Of a DNA stretch of 64,000 bases, positions 28,791-37,089 are shown piece by piece (positions within the stretch are counted from its first letter, which is position 1; each line of letters opens with the position of its first letter). A model generated the notes under the pieces. The model saw only the letters and a list, made by a program, of their open reading frames with translations. It did not search any database and was not told the DNA's origin. The stretch covers positions 10,457,001 through 10,521,000 of the forward strand of contig NZ_CP117866.1 in NCBI RefSeq assembly GCF_028736035.1, read 5' to 3'. The stretch comes from Streptomyces sp. T12 (GTDB lineage Bacteria > Actinomycetota > Actinomycetes > Streptomycetales > Streptomycetaceae). A program made the translations under genes and the position numbers.

Positions 28791-29189
28791 TCAGCCGCGC
28801 GTGGAACCGCGGTGCGAACCACCGGACGTGTGGGTGTCCGGGACGGAAGGCGTGTGGGTGTCGGTGGTACCGCGCTCGAAACTGCGGGCGGTCTTCGTGT
28901 TCTGGTCCTCGGTCGCGTTGAAGCCCTTCGCCATGGTCTCCAGTCCGTCAGCCGTGCTGTCCAGCACCTCGACGAGCCCCTTGAGCCCGTCGACCATGTC
29001 TTTCCGAGGGGTGAGGTACTGCTCCGCGAAAGCCTTTCCCATGGAGTCGTCGCCCCAGCAGTCGCCGAGCTCGTTCAGGCGCGACTCGAGCCGGGTGACG
29101 AGCTGCCTCATCTGGTCGGAATAGGCCCGCACGTTGGGAGCGTTCTTCGCCAGCGCGTCAGGGTCCACCGCGAAGTAGTTGGAAGACAC
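28791..29189 (-). CDS. WXG100-like T7SS protein preceding the giant gene, 132 aa
   Basis: A small helical protein with the WXG100 layout: about 45 residues of helix, a turn reading CWGDDSMGKAF (W, then G directly after, a variant of W-x-G), and a second helix. A polar Thr/Ser-rich tail of about 40 residues follows. The start is GTG at 29189 because AAGGAGGT, an ideal Shine-Dalgarno, ends seven bases before it. The gene ends 34 bases before the giant ORF, whose own head is also WXG100-like. Partner or chaperone for secretion of the giant protein is therefore the likely role, by analogy with Esx pairs. The single Cys next to the Trp is unusual. Confidence 0.8.
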   Translation of the reverse strand: MSSNYFAVDPDALAKNAPNVRAYSDQMRQLVTRLESRLNELGDCWGDDSMGKAFAEQYLTPRKDMVDGLKGLVEVLDSTADGLETMAKGFNATEDQNTKTARSFERGTTDTHTPSVPDTHTSGGSHRGSTRG

Positions 29190-29223
29190 CGCGACCTCCT
29201 TCTCACATCAGCTCAGGGGGAGA

Positions 29224-29269
29224 AAACCCCGGACTCCGGGATTGTTCGGGATTGTGGATTCCGGGGTTT
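29224..29269 (-). terminator. Stem-loop after the YbaB-like gene
   Basis: AAACCCCGGA (29224-29233) pairs perfectly with TCCGGGGTTT (29260-29269), with a 26-base loop. Read on the minus strand the stem lies directly after the YbaB-like stop (29272) and ends in a short T run. It could end or attenuate transcription before the WXG100-like and giant genes. Confidence 0.6.
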
Positions 29270-29271
29270 CG

Positions 29272-29730
29272 TCAGGCGACCGGAGGCCGTGCGATACGGG
29301 GGCCGGACCCTCGGCCGGGACGGCCGCTGGCGATGTACTCCTGGACCTCGTCCGCCATGGGCGGCGTCTCCGGCAGCAGTCCGCCCAGATCGGCCTTGCC
29401 CTGGAGCAGGTCGGCGGCGGACATCCCCGCGGGAAGGTGACCGGACAGGACCTCGGCGACGTCCGCCATGGCTGTCGCCCGGGCCTTCTGGATGGTCGTG
29501 ATGAGCATCTGGGAGAGCTCCACGGGAGCCATGCGCTTGTAGGCGCCGGTAGGGAACTCGATCTCCGTGACCTCGCCCTGCGAGTTGACGGTGACCTTCA
29601 GAGCCTGCCGGGGAGCCGTCGCGCTCGCCTTGACCTCACGCATCCTGCGCTGCAGTTCGCCGACCTGCGCGCGCTCCCTGCGATACGCGCCCAGCAGCTC
29701 TTCTATGTGCTGGTCGTACGGACTCGACAT
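29272..29730 (-). CDS. YbaB/EbfC family nucleoid-associated protein, 152 aa
   Basis: The core VTVNSQGEVTEIEF followed by a helical region containing LITTIQKARATAMADV matches the YbaB/EbfC fold, small dimeric proteins that bind DNA. An N-terminal coiled coil (YRRERAQVGELQRRMREV) precedes it. The ATG at 29730 is chosen over longer in-frame extensions because GAGAGGAG sits just upstream. YbaB-like proteins occur in mycobacterial ESX loci (EspL), so a regulatory or chaperone-like role within this T7SS locus is reasonable. It sits between the 1887-residue protein and the WXG100-like/giant gene pair, all on the same strand. Confidence 0.8.
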   Translation of the reverse strand: MSSPYDQHIEELLGAYRRERAQVGELQRRMREVKASATAPRQALKVTVNSQGEVTEIEFPTGAYKRMAPVELSQMLITTIQKARATAMADVAEVLSGHLPAGMSAADLLQGKADLGGLLPETPPMADEVQEYIASGRPGRGSGPRIARPPVA

Positions 29731-29964
29731 GGTGCTCCTCTCCCACCTGCTGTGACGCCCCCGCCCAGCGGGGAAGCTTGCGCCCCGGTCACGCAGAGTC
29801 GTCAGGGACAGCAAACATGCCGCCGAGTGCTCCGTAAGCCTGATTCGGCAGGTCATGACCCGAAGGACACCGACCTCTGCCCCAACGACCCGGTACGGCG
29901 GACGCGGCGGAAATTCCCGGCACGTCCGCCGCACCGTTCGCGCGCCGTTCGCGGCTCTGGGCGG
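29731..29964. other. Intergenic gap upstream of the YbaB-like gene
   Basis: 234 bases separate the stop of the 1887-residue gene from the YbaB-like start, the widest gap in the left part of the cluster. No convincing ORF or hairpin is visible. A minus-strand promoter for the YbaB-like/WXG100-like/giant gene set could lie here, but I recognise no clear -35/-10 pair. Confidence 0.4.
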
Positions 29965-32900
29965 TCAGCCGATCTCGTCGGCCCGCTGGGGAGCCGCCCC
30001 CCAGGAGTCGGCGCCCTGCCTCAGCAGGTCGGCGATGCCGCGGCCGCTCTTCGCCTCGTCACCGTCCTCCTCCGGGCCGTCCTCGTCCTCCTCGTCCTCA
30101 TCCTCGTCATCAGGCACTTCCGCGGTGCTGAGCAGCATCCCGGCGTACCCCGTGACCGGCGGCGGCAGCTCCTCGGCGGCCGCGGCCTGGGAGCGGTCGG
30201 GCCGCCAGGTGGCCAGGCCCGGGCCGGTGACCGGCTCGGCGGAGGCGTCGTCCGAGGAAGCGGAAGGCTGCGGGAAGCCGAGCCCGGCGGCGAAGACCGC
30301 GCCATCCGCGTCGCTCCACCCAGGCTCCTCCGCCACGGCGGCCGCGCCTTCCTCCGCCGGGCTCACTGTGCTCTCCGCCTCGTCGCCGCCGAGTCCGGCC
30401 TCGGACACCGCGCCGTCCTCGTCGCTCCACCCGTCGTCGTCGCTGAGGACGTACTTGGGCTGGAGCTCTTCCTCCTCCTCGTCCTCGGTACGGCGCCCCC
30501 CGAGCGCCCACAGCATCGCGGGGTCGGCAGCCCCCCACGCGCTGGTGTCCTCCGCGGCCTCCGCACTGGGGACCACGGCGACACGGCCTTCGTCGAGCCC
30601 GTCCGCAGCCGCGAAACCCGTGCCGGAGAGAGTCGCCCCGCCGACCGGTGCCCCCTGCGTCCCGCCCGGCAGGTCCCCGACCTCGGGGTCGGCCCAGCCG
30701 TTCTCCGTGTCCAGCAGCAGCCCCGAAGAGTCGGAGCGCTCGTCACCGCCCCTCGGAGCGGCCCCACCGGGCATCCCGTACGGCGGCATCATGCCGCCTT
30801 CCCGCGCGGCGGCTCCCTCGGCCGCAGCCGCCTCGCCGAGAGCGGCCTCCTCGGCGGCAGCCGTCGAGCCCTCGGCAGGCACCGACACCCCACCGACGCC
30901 CACCCGGGACGGGGTCGGCAAGGCCCCCGGACGCACCGGGGTCACCTCGCCCGGACCGCTTCCCCGGGTCGTCGGCGGGGCCGGCTGGACCGACCCCGGC
31001 TGCGGGACGGGCAGCGGAAACGGAGCGGGAACGGGCACTGCGTCGTGGTCGCGGTGGTCCCGGGCCTCGGCCGTCGCGGGGACATCGGCACCCGTCACAC
31101 CGCCCCCGACGCCGGGCGGCACCGCCGTACCCGTGCCCTGATGCACCAGTCCAGGCCCACCCGCGGAAGCCCCCGCGGCCGATCCGACCTCGCCCTCCCC
31201 GGGCACCTCACCATGCGGGTCCGACCACGGCTCGACATCGCCCGACACGAGCCCGGAGGCATCGGACCGCTGCTCGTCCCTCGGCGCGCCACCGGCTCCG
31301 GGCGCCATCGGCATGAACGGCATCCCAGCACCAGCACCGGCATGGCCTTCCGCCGGGACCGAGCCGGGGACCGGGGCCTCGCCCAACGACACCCCACCGG
31401 CGCCGGCCCCGACGCCGGGAATCCGGATTCCACCGGCGGTGCCGTGATCCAGCGATTCGGACGGCATACGAGACACAGGGCCACTCGGCGCGGAACCCGT
31501 AGGCAGCGACACGTACGGCGTGGATCCCGTCGGCAACGACACGTGCGGCAAGGATCCGTTCGGCACGGACCGACCAGGCACCGATCCGTTCGGCAACGCC
31601 CCACTGGGCAGCGGCATCACCGAACCCGGCACCTGCCCGATCGACCCATCAGCACCGGTGGCGGGCGTCACCAGTCCGGCTCCGCCCGCGGCGGCACCCG
31701 TGGTCGGTGAGATTTCACCCGTGGCTGGGGGTTCAACGCCCTGTCCGGACCATGGTTCGACGCCGCGCGATACGAGTCCGGAGGCGTCGGACCGTTGCTC
31801 GTCCCTCGGCGCGCCACCGGCTCCGGGCGCCATCGGCATGAACGGCATCCCAGCACCAGCACCAGCACCAGCACCGCCAGCGGCATGGCTTCCCTCTGGG
31901 GCCGAGCCGGGGGTCGGGGCTTCGCCGAGCGACACGCCACCGGCGCCGGCACTGGTGCCAGGCAGTGTGATGCCGCCGGCGGCACCGTGGTTGAGCAGGT
32001 CAGACGGCATACGGGAGGCAGAGCCGCTGGGCGCGGACCCGTTCGGCAGCGACACGTTGGGCACGGATCCGTTGGGTACGGAGCGTCCTGGCACCGATCC
32101 GTTCGGCAGCGCCCCGTTGGGCAGTGGCGTCACCAGTCCGGCTCCGCCCGCGGCAGCACCCGTAGTCGGTGAGATTTCGCCTGTGGCCGGAGGTTCGGCG
32201 CCCTGTCCGGACCACGGTTCGACGCCGCGCGATATGAGTCCGGAGGCGTCGGACTGTTGCTCGTCCCTTGGGGCTCCACCGGCTCCGGGTGCCATCGGCA
32301 TGAACGGCATCCCGGCGCCACCAACAGGCGCCTTGGCTGACGGCCCACCCGAACCCGAGCCCGCGCCGGGAGCGCCCATCAGCGACACCCCGCCGGCACC
32401 GGCACCCGCACCGGTGCCGGGCAACTTCACGCCACCAGCGCCACCCTGGCCCAACAAATCAGACGGCATGCGGGAAACAGGAACACTCGGAGCGGACCCG
32501 TTCGGCACAGAGCTGTTCGGTAGCGAAACGTTCGGTACGGAGCTGTTCGGTAGGGAGCGTCCTGGCACGGATCCGTTCGGCAGCGCCCCGTTGGGCAGTG
32601 GCGTCACCAGTCCGGCTCCGCCCGCAGTGGCACCCGTGGTCGGTGAGATTTCGCCTGTGGCTGGGGGTTCAACGCCCTGTCCGGACCATGGTTCGACGTT
32701 GCGTGATACGAGTCCGGAGGCATCGGACCGCTGGTCGTCCTTCGGTGCGCCACCGGCTCCGGGCGCCATCGGCATGAACGGCGTCCCCGCGCCACCGACA
32801 GGCGCCTTCGTCGACGGCATACCCGAGCCCGAGCCCGCGCCGGGAGTGCCCATCAGCGACACCCCGCCGGCACCGGCACCCGCACCGGTGCCGGGCAACT

Positions 32901-35628
32901 TCACGCCACCAGCGCCACCCTGGCCCAACAAATCAGACGGCACCCGAGACACAGGAGCGGTCGGGGCAGACCGGCTCGGCAACGACCCTGACGGGGCAGA
33001 GCCGTTCGGCAGCGCTCCGTTGGGCAGTGGTGTCACCAGTCCGGCTCCGCCCGCGGCAGTACCTGTCGTCGGTGAGATTTCGCCTGTGCCCGGGGGTTCG
33101 GTGCCTTGTCCGTTCCATGGTTCGACTTTGCGTGATACGAGTCCGGAGGCGTCGGACCGTTGCTCGTCCTTCGGTGCGCCGCCGGCTCCAGGGGCCATCG
33201 GCATGAAGGGCATTCCCGCGCCACCGACAGGCGCCTTCGCTGGCGGCCCGCCCGAGCCCGAGCCTGCGCCGGGAGTGCCCGACAGCGACACGCCACCGGC
33301 GCCGACACCGGTGCCGGGCAGCCTGAGGCCGCCGGCGCCACCTTGGTTCAGCAGATCAGACGGCATACGGGAAACAGGGGCGGTTGGGGCAGACCCGTTC
33401 GGGACAGAGCCGTTCGGCAGCGAGACGTTCGGCACGGAGCGTCCTGGCACCGATCCGTTCGGCAGCGCCCCGTTGGGCAGTGGCGTCACCAGTCCGGCTC
33501 CGCCCGCAGCGGCACCCGTAGTCGGTGAGATTTCGCCTGTGCCCGGGGGTTCGGCGCCCTGTCCGGACCATGGTTCGACGTTGCGTGATACGAGTCCGGA
33601 GGCGTCGGACCGCTGATCGTCCTTCGGTGCGCCACCGGCTCCGGGCGCCATCGGCATGAACGGCATCCCCGCGCCACCGACAGGCGCCTTCGTCGACGGC
33701 ATACCCGAGCCCGAGCCCGCGCCGGGAGCGCCCATCAGCGACACCCCGCCGGCACCGGCACCCGCACCGGTGCCGGGCAACTTCACGCCGCCAGCGCCAC
33801 CCTGGCCCAACAAATCAGACGGCACCCGAGACACAGGAACACTCGGAGCAGACCCGTTCGGCAACGTCGTCCTGGTCGTAGGCGGATTCGACGAGAGGGA
33901 GACGGGGTTGATGCCCGTGCGGCCGCCACCGGCGCCGGTCGGCAACGTCACGCCACCCGCGCCGACCGTTGACGTGTTGGGCGGCGTGGCCCCGTTGCCT
34001 CCGCTGTTCAACAAGTCCGACGGCATCGGCGTCGGAGAGCCGAGTTCGGGCGCCGTGCCCCCACCCGCAGCGCTCTTGCGCTGGTTCGCCGAGTTGGTCC
34101 GCAACGGCAGCACAGGGCTGACGGGGCTGACGGGGCCCGTCGTCGGCGAGGTACCGCCCCCGCCGGCCGGAGGGTTGGACGCGAGAGAAACGGGGTTGAT
34201 GGTGCTCGTGTCGGGCGGTGTGCTCCCGTTGCCGCCGCTGTTCAGGAAATTCGACGGCATCCGCGACGGAGTACCGACCGTCGGCGACGCCGTGGTGCTC
34301 GGGCTCTTGGTGCTCGGCGCCGTCGGCAACGTGCTGTTGGGCACAGAACCCGGATTGAGGGCCGCGTGCATCGCGGGATTCAGTTTCCCGGGGTTCAGCT
34401 GCGTAGGAGCCGGTGTGGAGGATGGTGTGGTCGACGGCAGTGGTGAGTTCACCGGTGCCGAAGCCAACTTCGTCGGCTTGATCGGCGTGTTGCTCGGCAA
34501 CGTCATCCGCGTGGGAGTCGGCACGGGCGCGTTTGTCGGGGAGTTCACCCGTGTATTCGCAGGGCCGGTCACCGGTGCCGAAGTGAACTTGGTCGGCGTT
34601 ACTGGCGTGTTGGTCGGCAAGGTGATCGGCGTAGGGGTCGTCACCGGCACATTCACCGGTGAGTTCGCAGGCAAGTTCCCCCGCGGACTGGGCGTGAGCA
34701 CCGGCGAGTTCACAGGCGAACTGACCGGAGTCTTCACCGGCGTTGTCACGGGCGGCGTATTCGGCAGCGGGATGCGCGACGGCGTGGACGTTCTCGTCTG
34801 TGGCCCGGGTCCCAGGTTGATGGGCGGGGTGGAGACGCGGGGGAGGGTGCGCGCCCCGACGGTGCTCGGAGGTGGCGCGGTCTTGGTCTGCGGCGGTTTG
34901 CCAGTACCCGGCGGCTGTGTGAGATTCGGGCTGGTACCGCTGAGCGGAGACGTGATGTTCGTCGTGGAGACCTGATTCAGGGTGCGCGTCTCGGCGGAGT
35001 ACTGCCCGGCCAGCGTGTGCAGCACCTTGCGCATGTCGTCCGTCATCATCTTGACGATCTCCGGGCTCTTGCTGACCGGTATGAGCCCGTTCTTCATCGG
35101 CTTGATGCCGATGATCTGCGCCTGTTGCGCATACCACTGGTCAATCGTGACGACGTTCGCCTGGGCCACCGCGAGATTGTTACCGGCGTCGACGAGAGTC
35201 TGCGCGACCGATGCGCCCATACTCCCCCCGGAGAGCGCATTGGCACTGGAGGCCACCTGCTTGGAGAAGGTCTCCATCATGGTCATGAAGGAATCCGCCG
35301 CAGTGCCCTGCCACGGCGAGTCCGTGTTGCCGGCCAGCGCTTTGGCCTGCGCGACGAGGTTCTCCGACACCATCTGCAGGACTTCTTGCACGAACTGGAA
35401 CGCGTTACCGGCGTCGTAGAGACTCTGCGGGGTGGCCACGCTGTGCGCCCGGTCCTGTTCCTGTCCGGACGCCAGGTTGGAAGCGCCGACGATGACAGCC
35501 TCGATCTGCTTCCAGTCCCAGGTGTCGTAGTCGTTCGGCGACCCCATGACGGAGTTGTTGCCGAAGATCCCGGCCTTCTCGTCCGACTGCGTGGTGTTGC
35601 CCTGGTTGTAGTCCTTCTTCGTTGCCAT
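29965..35628 (-). CDS. Large repeat-rich T7SS substrate candidate with WXG100-like head, 1887 aa
   Basis: Residues 1 to about 230 are helical and contain W106-Q-G108 in SPWQGTAADSF, the W-x-G turn of the WXG100/PPE superfamily. Residues 230-590 are Thr/Pro/Asn-rich, with many NTPV and NSPV motifs. From about 590 to 1480 come six tandem units containing GMPFMPMAPGAGGAP, then SDASGL, VEPW and GEISPTTG. A degenerate seventh unit follows. The C-terminal 250 residues are acidic, with WSD(E/A)DGA repeats and an Asp/Glu run. It is downstream of two WXG100 genes and the 177-residue gene, so it is probably exported. A structural or adhesive role would fit; no enzyme motif is seen. The N-terminus is conserved-looking and the rest low complexity, so the start (ATG 35628, weak GAG upstream) is fairly secure. 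Confidence 0.8.
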   Translation of the reverse strand: MATKKDYNQGNTTQSDEKAGIFGNNSVMGSPNDYDTWDWKQIEAVIVGASNLASGQEQDRAHSVATPQSLYDAGNAFQFVQEVLQMVSENLVAQAKALAGNTDSPWQGTAADSFMTMMETFSKQVASSANALSGGSMGASVAQTLVDAGNNLAVAQANVVTIDQWYAQQAQIIGIKPMKNGLIPVSKSPEIVKMMTDDMRKVLHTLAGQYSAETRTLNQVSTTNITSPLSGTSPNLTQPPGTGKPPQTKTAPPPSTVGARTLPRVSTPPINLGPGPQTRTSTPSRIPLPNTPPVTTPVKTPVSSPVNSPVLTPSPRGNLPANSPVNVPVTTPTPITLPTNTPVTPTKFTSAPVTGPANTRVNSPTNAPVPTPTRMTLPSNTPIKPTKLASAPVNSPLPSTTPSSTPAPTQLNPGKLNPAMHAALNPGSVPNSTLPTAPSTKSPSTTASPTVGTPSRMPSNFLNSGGNGSTPPDTSTINPVSLASNPPAGGGGTSPTTGPVSPVSPVLPLRTNSANQRKSAAGGGTAPELGSPTPMPSDLLNSGGNGATPPNTSTVGAGGVTLPTGAGGGRTGINPVSLSSNPPTTRTTLPNGSAPSVPVSRVPSDLLGQGGAGGVKLPGTGAGAGAGGVSLMGAPGAGSGSGMPSTKAPVGGAGMPFMPMAPGAGGAPKDDQRSDASGLVSRNVEPWSGQGAEPPGTGEISPTTGAAAGGAGLVTPLPNGALPNGSVPGRSVPNVSLPNGSVPNGSAPTAPVSRMPSDLLNQGGAGGLRLPGTGVGAGGVSLSGTPGAGSGSGGPPAKAPVGGAGMPFMPMAPGAGGAPKDEQRSDASGLVSRKVEPWNGQGTEPPGTGEISPTTGTAAGGAGLVTPLPNGALPNGSAPSGSLPSRSAPTAPVSRVPSDLLGQGGAGGVKLPGTGAGAGAGGVSLMGTPGAGSGSGMPSTKAPVGGAGTPFMPMAPGAGGAPKDDQRSDASGLVSRNVEPWSGQGVEPPATGEISPTTGATAGGAGLVTPLPNGALPNGSVPGRSLPNSSVPNVSLPNSSVPNGSAPSVPVSRMPSDLLGQGGAGGVKLPGTGAGAGAGGVSLMGAPGAGSGSGGPSAKAPVGGAGMPFMPMAPGAGGAPRDEQQSDASGLISRGVEPWSGQGAEPPATGEISPTTGAAAGGAGLVTPLPNGALPNGSVPGRSVPNGSVPNVSLPNGSAPSGSASRMPSDLLNHGAAGGITLPGTSAGAGGVSLGEAPTPGSAPEGSHAAGGAGAGAGAGMPFMPMAPGAGGAPRDEQRSDASGLVSRGVEPWSGQGVEPPATGEISPTTGAAAGGAGLVTPATGADGSIGQVPGSVMPLPSGALPNGSVPGRSVPNGSLPHVSLPTGSTPYVSLPTGSAPSGPVSRMPSESLDHGTAGGIRIPGVGAGAGGVSLGEAPVPGSVPAEGHAGAGAGMPFMPMAPGAGGAPRDEQRSDASGLVSGDVEPWSDPHGEVPGEGEVGSAAGASAGGPGLVHQGTGTAVPPGVGGGVTGADVPATAEARDHRDHDAVPVPAPFPLPVPQPGSVQPAPPTTRGSGPGEVTPVRPGALPTPSRVGVGGVSVPAEGSTAAAEEAALGEAAAAEGAAAREGGMMPPYGMPGGAAPRGGDERSDSSGLLLDTENGWADPEVGDLPGGTQGAPVGGATLSGTGFAAADGLDEGRVAVVPSAEAAEDTSAWGAADPAMLWALGGRRTEDEEEEELQPKYVLSDDDGWSDEDGAVSEAGLGGDEAESTVSPAEEGAAAVAEEPGWSDADGAVFAAGLGFPQPSASSDDASAEPVTGPGLATWRPDRSQAAAAEELPPPVTGYAGMLLSTAEVPDDEDEDEEDEDGPEEDGDEAKSGRGIADLLRQGADSWGAAPQRADEIG
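31180..33870 (-). repeat. Six tandem units of about 430-540 bp in the 1887-residue gene
   Basis: The DNA block encoding MPFMPMAPGAGG recurs near 31310, 31840, 32300, 32775, 33205 and 33655. The intervening sequence is similar enough that neighbouring units share long identical runs. Small internal duplications of LPNGS(V/A)P give each unit a different length. Units differ by multiples of three, so the frame is kept. Confidence 0.95.
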
Positions 35629-35672
35629 GACGTCGACGCTCTCGTTCGTGCCTGTACGGGCAAACGCCTAAA

Positions 35673-35704
35673 GCGGCGTCAGGTCCAAGGACACCTGACG
35701 CCGC
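35673..35704 (-). terminator. Strong 12-bp hairpin between the 177-aa and 1887-aa genes
   Basis: GCGGCGTCAGGT (35673-35684) pairs perfectly with ACCTGACGCCGC (35693-35704) around an 8-base loop. It lies in the 100-base gap between stop 35729 and start 35628. There is no strong T run, so it may terminate, attenuate or protect the upstream esx transcript. Confidence 0.65.
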
Positions 35705-35728
35705 CACAGGCAGCTGTATAGCTTGGTC

Positions 35729-36262
35729 TCATCCGCCGGTACCGAGCTTGGTGAAATCGCTCTGAGCGGACTGCATCGCCTTGTTCAGATCCTCGGCCGT
35801 CATCTTGGCCTCTTCTTCGGTGGTCTTGTACTTCGCACTCAGCTGGTGCATGCCGGTGCTGATGTCTGCCAGACCCTGACCGAGATCGTGGAGAATCTTG
35901 AGGTATGTGTTCTGGAGGCCCGTGTCGCCGTTGGCGCCACAGGAGACCTGCCGGAGCATATAGGCGTCGTAGAAGGCTCCGGGATTGACCCGCTGGAGCT
36001 CCATGAGCTTCTGGTACGCCTGCTTCACCGGCTCCGCGAGCTTGTCCATGTTGGCGGCGAAGAGTTCCATGGACGGTGTGTCGACCGAGGTCCTGCGCCC
36101 GTTGCCCGAACCACCCGGAACCGGCGGCGGCGTGGGGTCGTGCGTCTCAGGTCCGGACTTTGTGTGCGGCGCGTGGAACGTCGTCGGATCCCACTCCTTG
36201 GGAGGAGGGGGCGGCGGCTTCTTCTCCCTGGGTTCCCAGTTCAGCGAATGTGTATCCGGCAT
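35729..36262 (-). CDS. Helical T7SS-associated protein, 177 aa
   Basis: The ATG overlaps the stop of the preceding WXG100 gene (ATGA), so the two are translationally coupled. Residues 1-60 are Pro-rich (including six consecutive Pro) and polar. From about 60 to 177 the protein is helical, with MELFAANMDKLAEPVKQAY and a second helical part, LGQGLADISTGMHQL, but no W-x-G. It ends in FTKLGTGG. The family is not recognised. Position and overlap suggest an additional substrate or a chaperone exported with the Esx pair. It has one Cys, in RQVSCGANG. Confidence 0.65.
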   Translation of the reverse strand: MPDTHSLNWEPREKKPPPPPPKEWDPTTFHAPHTKSGPETHDPTPPPVPGGSGNGRRTSVDTPSMELFAANMDKLAEPVKQAYQKLMELQRVNPGAFYDAYMLRQVSCGANGDTGLQNTYLKILHDLGQGLADISTGMHQLSAKYKTTEEEAKMTAEDLNKAMQSAQSDFTKLGTGG

Positions 36263-36552
36263 CAGCGGTTCCAGATGTTGACGCCGGACCTCTCACCGTC
36301 GGCGTAATGGCCGATGATCTGGGTCAGCGAGTTCTGGGCGTTGGCGGCCTGCACGGTCATGTCGTTGGCGGCCGTGGCCCAGACGCTCCGCTGGCTGTCG
36401 AACAGGTCGCGCGCGCCGCTCTCCCACTCGGTGATGGCCTGCATCGTGCCGCTCTGCAGTTCCTCCAGGAAGTCGTTGATCTGCTTGGAAATCCGGCTCA
36501 TTTCCGTGACCGCGGACTCGAGGCCGTCAAACTGAAGACTGTAATCTGCCAT
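36262..36552 (-). CDS. WXG100 family protein (EsxA-like), 96 aa
   Basis: The 96-residue length is typical of the family. Two helices flank a turn with W43 in EWESGARDLF; here the Gly is one position later than in canonical W-x-G. Such proteins form helical-hairpin dimers and are the signature substrates of T7SS. AGGAG lies about 6 bases before the ATG at 36552. The gene is 67 bases downstream of another WXG100 gene and overlaps the 177-residue gene. The two WXG100 genes are the likely heterodimer of this system. Confidence 0.9.
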   Translation of the reverse strand: MADYSLQFDGLESAVTEMSRISKQINDFLEELQSGTMQAITEWESGARDLFDSQRSVWATAANDMTVQAANAQNSLTQIIGHYADGERSGVNIWNR

Positions 36553-36572
36553 GTTCTTCTCCTGTCTGTGAA

Positions 36573-36589
36573 AGCTTTCTGGGAAAGCT
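36573..36589 (-). other. Short hairpin between the two WXG100 genes
   Basis: AGCTTTC (36573-36579) and GAAAGCT (36583-36589) form a 7-bp stem with a 3-base loop. Two further GAAAGCT copies follow at about 36596-36610. It lies between the stop of one esx gene and the Shine-Dalgarno of the next, so it could tune their expression ratio. Confidence 0.45.
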
Positions 36590-36619
36590 GTGTGTGAAAG
36601 CTGACTGAAAGCTGACTTA

Positions 36620-36955
36620 CTAGAATCCGGGGAGCGTCGGGGTGGTGATTCCAGCGGCGGCCTGCTGGGCCTTCTGGATGGTCTCCTCGTTCGTCTGCGT
36701 CAGGATGCTGGTGTTCTGGCTCAGGGCGTTCTCCATGCCGTTGAGCACCGTGATCACCTTGTTGAAGTCGACGAGCCAGTTCTGCAGCGCCCGGTCGAAT
36801 GCCATGAACGCCTGGCCGGTCCACACGGACTGAATGTTGCCGACCGTCGTGGACATCGCCTTGTACTGGCCGTCGAAGTTGGCGACGCCGTTCGAGAAGA
36901 CGTTGATGGCCTTCTGAAGTCCAGCAAGATCGACCTGTGTCATATTGCCCGCCAT
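36620..36955 (-). CDS. WXG100 family protein (EsxB-like), 111 aa
   Basis: Helix-turn-helix with the canonical W-T-G in QSVWTGQAFMAFDRAL (W45). The length of 111 is slightly above the family norm of about 100. A flexible C-terminal tail (AAAGITTPTLPGF) follows, where partner-recognition signals lie in ESX substrates. GGAGGG precedes the ATG at 36955. It is the first of the two esx genes in transcription order and follows the beta-helix/AAA+ gene by 134 bases. Confidence 0.92.
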   Translation of the reverse strand: MAGNMTQVDLAGLQKAINVFSNGVANFDGQYKAMSTTVGNIQSVWTGQAFMAFDRALQNWLVDFNKVITVLNGMENALSQNTSILTQTNEETIQKAQQAAAGITTPTLPGF

Positions 36956-37089
36956 CGAGCCCTCCAGTTCTTGGTGCGGGTTCCCTCTGGAACCGCCTGG
37001 TCATACCTTCTCGAATGCCGAGGGCCAAAGGAACCGAATGCGCCGTCCCTTGCCCCGTCCACCAGCGATAGTTGCCCCGACGACTCCCG
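36956..37089. other. Gap upstream of the esx pair
   Basis: 134 bases with no ORF and somewhat lower GC than the flanking genes. This is the likely site of a separate esx promoter on the minus strand, given that Esx proteins are needed in larger amounts than the machinery. No consensus promoter is clear to me. Confidence 0.4.

Noticed and set aside
23578..33870. CRISPR-like arrays
   Set aside because: The repeats here are in-frame coding repeats of variable length, with no constant repeat-spacer pattern and no cas genes nearby.
29179..34975. Plus-strand frames opposite the 1887-residue gene, with Pro/Gly-rich repeats
   Set aside because: The repeats are reverse-complement images of the minus-strand units. 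The minus frame has the WXG100-like head and the correct operon orientation.
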